The notes under the pieces: model-generated
What the model was told of the DNA's origin: nothing
Database searches by the model: none
What the model saw: only the letters and a program-made list of their open reading frames with translations
Assembly: GCA_022575985.1 (NCBI GenBank)
Contig: JAKSXM010000247.1
Coordinates: forward strand, 6,347,501-6,411,500
Direction: 5' to 3'
Length of the DNA: 64,000 bases
DNA from: Anagrus nilaparvatae
Taxonomy: Eukaryota; Arthropoda; Insecta; Hymenoptera; Mymaridae
Position numbers and translations under genes: made by a program
In this document: positions 57,004-64,000 of the stretch, one piece after another
How positions within the stretch are numbered: the stretch's first letter is position 1
Layout of the letters: the number at the start of each line of letters is the position of its first letter

Positions 57004-60000
57004 TGCATTGTTGGATCAAATCGCTCGCAAAGAGGATGCAAATATCCTCTTACTAAGCGAGCAATATTACAACATGAACCACAAGTACTGGCTTTCCGAT
57101 GACACTGGCTGCTGCACCATATGGCTTCGAGGCAGAGCCCAAACTTCCCTTACCCAACAAGGGAAAGGGAATTGCCACGTTTGAGCCAAATGCGGGGAGA
57201 CAACTTACATAAGTTGCTATCTCTCCCCAAACGACAGCTCGGCAGAGCTGGCTACAAAGCTGGCCAGCATCGAGAGCACGGTCCTAACAACGACTTGTGG
57301 CGTCATCCTTGGTGCAGACTTCAACGCCAGGGCTCTGGAATGGGGGATGCCAACGACTAACCCCAGGGGACGAATGGTGCTCGAAATGGCCACTAGGTGC
57401 AAACTAGTGGTCCAGAATAAAGGCAACAGGCCCACCTACGAGAGGACGGGTTGGGGTGCCTCTATCCCGGACATAACCTTCGCTACTTCGAATCGAGTCA
57501 GCGTCCATCCCCACTTGGCATGAAGGGGCCACAAGTCCCCATGAGGCTGAAATCTTAGTTAAAAAAGTAACGTCTCTATTATGCGGGGCTTGTAATGCCT
57601 CGATGCCTCACCGCAGGCCCTGGAAAGGGAGAAAGCCAGTGTACTGGTGGACTCCCGAAATAGCTGAGCTCCGGAAGGAATGCCACATGACACGACGAAA
57701 GGCGCAAAGAGAACGGGACAGACCTGAGGCCGCCGTGCTTTCTCAGGAACAAAAGGACGCCAAACACCGGCTGGCCAAGGCCATCCGTCAAAGCAAGGCT
57801 CGATGTCTGTGTTCATTACGCGAAGATGTAAACAAGGACCCCTGAGGCCTAGGTTACAAAGTCGTAATGGGCAAGTTGAACCGGGGGTCCGACAACATGA
57901 TGGACGCGGCGTCGACTGAACGGATCGTCGGTGCTCTCTTCCCTGAAAGGCCCATCCGGGAAAACCCGGTTGAGGTGATACCCAGGGAGGAAGTGCCGCT
58001 GTTCAGCGAAGGCGAGATGGTTAAGGCCATAAAGGCCATGAAAAATGGCCAGGCGCCGGGGCCGGACGGGATACCAGCGGAAGGACTCAAAAGAGCGGTC
58101 AAAGTAATCCCTGGTATCCTGTTAAGCATGTTCAATGCATGTTTGGTGGCTGGAGTGTTCCCAAAGCAGTGGAAGGTGGCACATCTCGTGCTCTTGAAAT
58201 AGGGCAAGGGGGGAGTCCCGGACTCTCCATCATCTTACAGACCTTTGTGTATGTTAAATACCATTGGTAAGGTGATGGAGAGCATGCTCCAGGCAAGGCT
58301 CAGAAGGGCAATCAAGGAAGGCGGTGGTCTCTCTGAGGAGCAGCATGGTTTTCGTGAAGGGCATTCCACGATAGACGCCATCCGGCGTGTCGTGGATACC
58401 GTAGAGGCTGAGAGGGAAAAGCGGCCTGCAATTCGCAAGGACGTCCTTCTGGTAACGCTGGACGTCAAAAACGCTTTCGACTCGGCCAGGTGGGATGACA
58501 TGATCCGGTCCCTCGAGAACGATTTCCGGATACCCAGGTATCTGGGTAACGTACTTGTTAGTGCTAAAACCTAACATTTTTATTCCTTTATGTAAATTAT
58601 CAATATTTTTAAATTATCTGATTTTCCCGCGGTTTCCTCCGCTAAAAAGAGATTTACAGTGTCGAAATGCGTGTGTGTATGTATATGTAAAAGATGCGCG
58701 TTCGGCAACAACGGCTCCGTTTGTGCCTTCTTCCCGTTCGAGCTCTTATACCGAGCGGACGTGCCGGTAACATTTTTAATTAATTATATGTAAATCTGTT
58801 ATTCCTTAATTATTCTATTAAACGCTTTATAATAAAGAAACTGAAGTTATGTGAAAGTTAAAATAGTGTATTTTATTCATTTAAATAAATCCTCACTTTT
58901 ACAATTAAATCCTTCAAAAACAGTACAAAAGGATTACCTGCGGGACCGGAGACTGCTCTACGATACGCTCGATGGAAGGCGTGAAGGGGTTTTGAGGTTT
59001 TGAGTGCAGGCATCGCGCAAGGTTCGGTTCTCGGACCGGACCTGTGGAATGCCTTTTACGGTGGCTTGTTGCGGGTCCACCTCCCGGAAGGAGTTTCCCT
59101 GATCGGGTACGCCGACGACGTGGCCCTGACCATAACTGACAGGGACATGGAAGCGACCCAGGAGAGGTTCAATCTAGTCATGAGACGGATCAACCTCTGG
59201 ATGGGCGATCACGGGCTCCAGCTTGCGATCCCAAAAACGGAGATCGTACTGCTGACCCGTCGAAGGGTTCCTACCGACTTCGATGTAATTATCGACGACG
59301 GCGGAAACCCTCACACGATCCGAACCAGAACATCGGTGAAATACCTGGGAGTTCAGCTTGATAATAAGCTGACCTTCTGGGAGCAATTTCAGAGGTCGTG
59401 TGAAAAGGCAGCGTCGGTCGCATCCTCCCTGTCAAGGCTCATGGCCAACATTGGGGGACCCAAACCAGGGAAGCGAAGGCTCCTGATGTCAGTCGTCAAC
59501 TCTGTCCTGCTCTACGGATTAGAAGTCTGGGCGAAGACCACAGAAACTGCCAAGTACAGACATAAAATATCGTCAGTACAGAGGCAAGCGGCAGTAAGGA
59601 TCGCCTGCGGATACCACACAGTATCTCTAGAGGCGATTCAGGTTGTTGCTTCGGTGATACCCATTGACCTGCTAGCGTTGGAGCGGAATTTCATCTACGA
59701 GAGCGTAGATGAGCGTGAAGTGGCATCCATTCGCGCCCGCTTCAACTCTATGAAAGCATGGAAAAAACGATGGAAAAAGAACCAAGAGAAAAAAGCCCAA
59801 TCGACGCGCAGACTGCTCTCAGACCTGCAGGCGACGACAGCATGGGGAGGTAGATTTCTACCTTACCCAGTTCTTAACTGGACACGGTTATTTCCGTGTC
59901 ATGTTGGAGCATTGGCATAAGGTGGCAACAAAGGAATGCTTGCACTGTTCGGGCGTGGGTGATACATTGGAGCACACATTCTTCGAATGTGTGCGCTACG

Positions 60001-60125
60001 CAAAGGGGCGCCCGCCCTTCCCGATTTGGAGGCCGGAGACGGTGGTCCCGGAAATGCTTCGGAGTTCCGAAAATTGAAACAAAGTAGCAGAGTACGTAAG
60101 GACCACCTTGTTGGAGAAGAAGGAG
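57004..60125 (+). pseudogene. R1-type LINE ORF2 (endonuclease-RT) remnant
   Basis: In order, across several frames: an AP-like endonuclease (ILLLSEQYYN near 57,040; GADFNARALEWG near 57,320; ASIPDITFATS near 57,460), a linker (WWTPEIAELRKECHMTRRKA), then RT (APGPDGIPAEGLK near 58,055; SSYRPLCMLNTIGKVMES; LVTLDVKNAFDSARWDD near 58,450), the 368-bp solo LTR, then DYLRDRRLLYDT, GIAQGSVLGPDLWNAF (59,006) and GYADDVAL (59,105) with the catalytic Asp pair. A C-terminal CLHCSGVGDTLEHTFFEC lies near 59,942. Stops occur at several places, including 57,843-57,845 and 58,200-58,202, and there are frameshifts near 58,998 and 59,840. The longest intact piece is 59,000-59,920. Confidence 0.85.
58555..58922. 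mobile_element. Solo LTR, 368 bp, inside the R1-type LINE
   Basis: Flanked by GTAC at 58,551-58,554 and 58,923-58,926. Removing one GTAC and the insert makes the LINE RT frame continuous (LGNV then QKDYLRD). It begins TTGTTAGTGC and ends CAAAAACA. On the plus strand it has a TTATAC promoter-like box near 58,746 and AATAAA near 58,831, which is the layout of an LTR. No internal region, so it is a solo LTR; it is unrelated in sequence to the 640-bp LTRs. Confidence 0.8.
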
Positions 60126-60238
60126 GAGGGCTTTCTATCGTAGAGAGCTCTCCTGCCCCTAGGCAGGGGGGAAGGCAGCGGTCAGCTGCTTAGGCTGCGC
60201 GTCCCAAACCGAAGTTATACCTGAAAAGGGGGTTCCGG
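60126..60238 (+). other. 3' region of the R1-type LINE
   Basis: GC-rich, with a hairpin CCTGCC-CCTA-GGCAGG near 60,152-60,167 and a second imperfect one (GCAGCGGTCAGCTGC). Such stem-loops in the 3' end are the usual RT recognition sites of LINEs. Ends GGTTCCGG. Confidence 0.5.
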
Positions 60239-60435
60239 TTTTTTTTATGCAATGATTGCATTCAATTTTTTGTATTATTCTTGTTTTATAAAAATTGTAT
60301 TTTTTTACTGACTTTACCAGAAACTATACGCCATTATAAATTTTTTTCTAACAGTCTCTTGTTTAATAGAAAAGTTGTAATTTCAAATATTTTTATACAA
60401 TGATTGCATTTAAATATTTTTTTAATTTTATATAT
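60239..60435. repeat. 115-bp satellite edge monomers, third site
   Basis: Resumes with TTTTTATGCAATGATTGC right after the LINE. The monomers are of the same irregular type as 16,840-17,035 (TTGTATT...CTTGTTTTATA, TGACTTTACCAGAAACTATA), not of the homogenised core type. Confidence 0.85.
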
Positions 60436-61114
60436 TTTTATGCAATTGTGGCATTTAAATTTTTTTTAAAGAAATAAAATATAAAATATATAAAATCATA
60501 TAAAAAATAGATATCAGCTATCCTATATATAAAAAAATAAAAAATTCAAAAAATTAGACTCTAAGTCGTTTTTTTGATATTTCTCTTTAATGAATGAATT
60601 AAATTTAAAAAAAATAAAAGTGGCATTAGAAAAGTGTTTAATAAATACAAAGAAACTTTGTTTTTACATTTTGATTCAATCCATTCCGAGATCTGAAGTG
60701 ATGAAAATGTCCACTTTTTGATTTTTTTAATTTTGAAGTTCTTAGCTTCAAACAGTTGTAACTCTGAACCGTGAGCTCTAATTAAAAAAAAAAAACGTCA
60801 AATCGATAGCATTTTTTCCAAGGAATAATTTGCACTAAACCTAGTCTCAAAAAACCTCTTAGATCCTGAGAAAAATCAGTTTTAGTGAAAAAAAATGAAA
60901 TTATTTTGCGTTTTCGACCACTAACTTCTGATATTGATTTATCGAAATCATTTAAATATTTTTTAAAAATTTAAAAAAGTCTGGAGACATTTCTTTAAGA
61001 TTACTTTAAAACCACTTTCATGCATTTTCGTCCGTACAATTCTTCATAAATGCGTGTCCAATAAAATCAAAAATAGTCAATTTTTTAAATTATTTCATTT
61101 TAATATATATAGGA
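60436..61114. repeat. Array-edge module, copy C
   Basis: Third copy of the roughly 680-bp module, with the same start and the same end (TTAATATATATAGGAT). More diverged than A is from B, with small deletions near 60,970-61,000. Together with the preceding monomers it repeats the boundary seen at 16,840-17,716. Confidence 0.85.
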
Positions 61115-61137
61115 TATATAGGATTTATTACTTATTA

Positions 61138-61139
61138 TT

Positions 61140-61170
<31 letters not shown>

Positions 61171-61195
61171 AAATAACATGGCCCATGTTATTTAT
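61138..61195. repeat. ATT microsatellite and perfect palindrome
   Basis: About nine ATT units (61,141-61,168) run into a 13-1-13 dyad at 61,169-61,195 with core AACATGG-C-CCATGTT. No product is suggested. Confidence 0.8.
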
Positions 61196-62690
61196 GTATA
61201 GTTATTATTACAGCGAAAACTATATAAAGACTTTTCAATGAATTTGAATTTAACGTAACTTTATTACCATCTATAACAAAAAAGGAACACAAAATAAAAT
61301 AAAAAAATTATTAATTTTGAATATCGGAAAAATTTTATACTAATTGTTTTTCAAAGAAATTACTTTACTCATTGGTTTTAAGAGGAATGGCAAAATGAAA
61401 AATTATGATTAAAACTGTACAAAAAAAATAATAAAAGACAACTTAAATATGTGTTTTTGATTGTTTATGTATGCTCTGATAGAAAAAAAAATAATTATTA
61501 GTTATATTTTAAATTTGACTTAGGGTATAAATACGGTTTTTTTTTGGTTAATTATGAGGGTTGTAGGTCCATTGTAAGTAAATTAGATTGTATTCTTGTA
61601 TTTTGTTATAATATTATTATTTATTTGTATGATTTTTAAATAATAATTTATAATTTAAAGGATTAAAATTGATAGTCTTTTCAAAATATGAATATGATAC
61701 GGCTTATTTTACATGAATTTGTTGATTAATTTGAAAAAATTAGATTTAGTTTTGAATCGTAAAAATTCATCAATTTTTATAGTTTTTAAGTAATAATTTA
61801 TAATTTAAAGGGTTAAAAATGATTAAAAAATTTAAATTTGGGTGTAATATATCTTGTAGAACATGAATATATCAATTTGTATGGAAAATTTAAGTTAAAT
61901 TTCGGATCATAAAATTTAAATAATTTGAATATAATATAGTTTATTTTGCCTGGATTTACAGGTATAGTAGTTTTAGTTATCGCGAGGAAAGTTTTGAAAT
62001 ATGAAAAAAAATGAATTTTGGGATGTGCGGTTTTTTGGATGTGCAGTTTTTCGGATGTAAGGTTTTTTATTTTATGTATTAAAAAAAATGAATACGGGAT
62101 ATAATGTTTGGATATGCAGTTAAAATATATTTTCGGATGTGCAGTTTTTGATATTATTAAAAAATTGAATTTTGGGAAGTACAGTTTTTCGGATGTACGG
62201 TTTTTTTTTTGTTTCAAATAGGTTCAAATCCGGAGGATAGATTGATAATTTAAAGTATTAGGTAAAAAATATAGCTAGATGTATATATATTTTTTTTTGT
62301 TTTTTTTGTTGTTTTATCGTTTTTTTGTTTTTTTTTTGTTTTATAAAAATTTTAAAAAGAATTATAACTAATAAGATTATTAAATGAATTAAATTTATTA
62401 AGAAATGTTATTAATTTACTACTTTTTTCAGTAGATAGTAAAATGGGTCGATCCTATTAAATTTTTGACCAAGGTGTGGCCCTAGATGGCCGCAAAGGGG
62501 GTCTAAACGAATTAAATAAATTTATGTTGGGCAATGACCAATATCTGAGGGAAATTTCGGGGATCAACCTATGGCTGGTATAAAAAAATTATATAAAAAT
62601 GAGATTAGCATGCATTGTATTTAAGAATATTTAAATGAAATTTACAATGTTGTCATATAGCGATAATGAAAAAAAAATAAGTAACTTAAG
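61196..62690. other. AT-rich sequence with small repeats
   Basis: No gene recognised. Between about 62,010 and 62,215 short phrases such as TTTTTCGGATGTGCAG and TTTGGATGTGCAG recur five to six times, producing a 134-codon minus-strand frame (61,813-62,217) of repeated peptides that I do not regard as a gene. Confidence 0.55.
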
Positions 62691-62699
62691 AAAAATGAA

Positions 62700-64000
62700 A
62701 TTTTGGTAATTTTTTTGATTTTTTTAGTTTAATAGAGATTAATTAATTGTAATTTTACCGATATATGCAAATGCAGTTAAATTTTGAATTTTGAGAATTT
62801 CGTTACTTTGGATTTTTGCAATTAAAATGTTTCCTTTGGAAGATTAATTTAGGCAATATTTTGATAAATTTAGTTTAGTACGAGATAATTAATTATGTAT
62901 TTACTGATGGGCATAAAAAATGCAGTTAGTTTTTAAATTTAAAAAATGTTGCTATTTTCTTAATTTTTATGGATGAAAGTTTTCATTAGCTAGGGTCAGT
63001 GGCTGCAAACTATATATAATTTCAGGCCAATATAATTTACTTGGTATAAAGAAAAAATTTTCGTTTAATACAAGTTAATTATTTAAGTTATTAGTCATAA
63101 ATTTACCGCTTGGTATAAAAATGAAGTTAATTTTAAATTTACAAACTTTCAGTATTTTATGATTTTTGCCCTTAAAAATTGTTTTTGCAAGATTAATTTT
63201 GGTAATATTTTGGAAATTATAGTTTATTATGAGTTAATTAACCAAAGATTTACCGATAGATATAAAAAATGCAGTTAAATTTTGGTTTCAGAAAGTTTCA
63301 GTATTTTATGGTTTTTGCCCTAAAAAATTGTTTTTGCAAGATTACTTTTGGTAATGTTTTGAAAATTTTAGTTGAATATGAGTTAAATAATTAAAGATTT
63401 ACCGATAGATATAAAAAATGCAGTTAAATTTTGTTCATAGATAATTTTAGTATTTTATGATTTTTGGCCTAAAAATTGTTTTTCGTAAATTTAATTTTGG
63501 TAATATTTTGAAAATTTTAGTTTGACCTGAGTTAATTAATTAAAGATTTACCAATAGGTATAAAAAATGCAGATCATTTTAGTTTTGAAAAATTTCAGTA
63601 AACGATATTTATAAGTTATGTTATTAGAAAAAAAAGATAAAACATTTCATTGAATATAAGTTAACTTAATAAATTTAATTATTAAAAATAAATTATATTG
63701 AATTGTAATCTCATAAAATTTTAGTTTTAATAAAATTTACGTTGAAAAATTGCCTTTGGAACGTTAATTTCAGCAATATTTTGATAAGTTAGGGTTCAAT
63801 ATAAGTTAATTGATCTTAATTTTATCAATAGATGTAAAATATGTACTTAAATTATTTTTTTTTTATTTTTTAATGTTTGTGCTAAAAAAAATTCTTTTAC
63901 AAGGCTAATTTTGGCAATATTTCGATATATAAAATATAATATGAGTTAATTTATTATAAATATATCAACAGATGAAAAAAAAATGTAGTTAAAATTATAA
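62700..64000. repeat. About 148-bp diverged tandem repeat, open at the window end
   Basis: Phrases of the type GATTTACCGATAGATATAAA followed by AATGCAGTTAAATTTT recur near 62,755, 62,908, 63,107, 63,249, 63,395, 63,543, 63,828 and 63,968. Each unit also has a TTTTGGTAATATTTTGAAAA phrase and a GAGTTAATTAATTA phrase. The tightest spacing is about 147-148 bp. The array is old and continues past the window. Confidence 0.75.

Larger units (their letters stand above)
56247..60238 (+). mobile_element. R1-type LINE, decayed, with an inserted solo LTR
   Basis: GC content rises at once at about 56,247 and falls back to satellite at about 60,239. It contains remnants of ORF1 (zinc knuckles) and ORF2 (endonuclease, RT, C-terminal CCHC) in the correct order for the R1/I group. 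Many stops and frameshifts make it dead. Its 5' end abuts the truncated R4-like LINE without an obvious duplication. The 3' end reads GGGGGTTCCGG and is followed directly by satellite; no poly(A) tail is present. Confidence 0.85.

Noticed and set aside
57559..57816. Minus-strand frames across the R1-type LINE
   Set aside because: Shadows of the plus-strand ORF2, whose endonuclease and RT motifs are clear.
61813..62217. 134-codon minus-strand ORF
   Set aside because: Low-complexity repeats of an AHPKIHF/SEKLHIQKT type follow a short DNA repeat; no family recognised.

Overview
The window is nuclear DNA from a eukaryote with a very AT-rich genome, most likely an insect or another arthropod. The grounds are the gypsy-like LTR retrotransposons, R1-like and R4/R2-like LINEs, MITEs, a tRNA-Glu-like sequence, kilobases of tandem satellite, and a decayed protein of a type I associate with arthropod transposons. 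I see no host single-copy gene and nothing prokaryotic or CRISPR-like. It reads as heterochromatin: a satellite array beside a dense nest of mobile elements. The species cannot be told from the sequence.

Layout. 1-17,035 is an array of about 140 monomers of 114-115 bp, broken once by a 526-bp MITE. Nested tandem duplications (343, 683, 1,270, 1,495, 1,839 and 3,681 bp) are all whole numbers of monomers. 17,036-19,637 is the array edge: a roughly 680-bp non-satellite module, two arrays of a 45-bp satellite that keeps the same dyad box, and a second copy of the module. A third copy lies at 60,436-61,114, so the satellite edge reappears 41 kb away and most of the mobile elements lie between the two edges. 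20,270-21,420 is a different satellite (about 126 bp). 22,224-23,070 holds a hairpin and a MITE with TTAA target duplications. 27,179-31,071 is a DNA transposon with 0.7-1.1 kb terminal inverted repeats and a decayed protein gene. 31,296-32,550 is a gypsy-like remnant (LTR, primer site, gag start fused out of frame to an integrase core).

The main object is 33,420-53,870: a complete LTR retrotransposon of 20,451 bp lying on the minus strand. Its 640-bp LTRs differ at one base and it has a 4-bp ATAC target duplication, so it inserted recently. It encodes an intact Gag, a canonical -1 frameshift signal (TTTAAAC plus hairpin) and a retropepsin. Reverse transcriptase and most of RNase H are gone: the protease reads in frame into the last residues of an RNase H-like tail. 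No integrase is visible. After two in-frame stops comes an ORF resembling the C-terminal half of an OTU-type cysteine protease. The remaining 13.7 kb is AT-rich non-coding DNA with internal repeat arrays and a second exact copy of the polypurine tract. It looks like a non-autonomous but recently mobile element that supplies its own Gag and protease and must borrow reverse transcriptase and integrase.

Right of it are a 5'-truncated tRNA-Glu sequence, an AT-rich R4/R2-type LINE fragment (54,224-56,246), a GC-richer decayed R1-type LINE (56,247-60,238) interrupted by a 368-bp solo LTR, the third satellite edge, and a diverged repeat of about 148 bp running to the window end.
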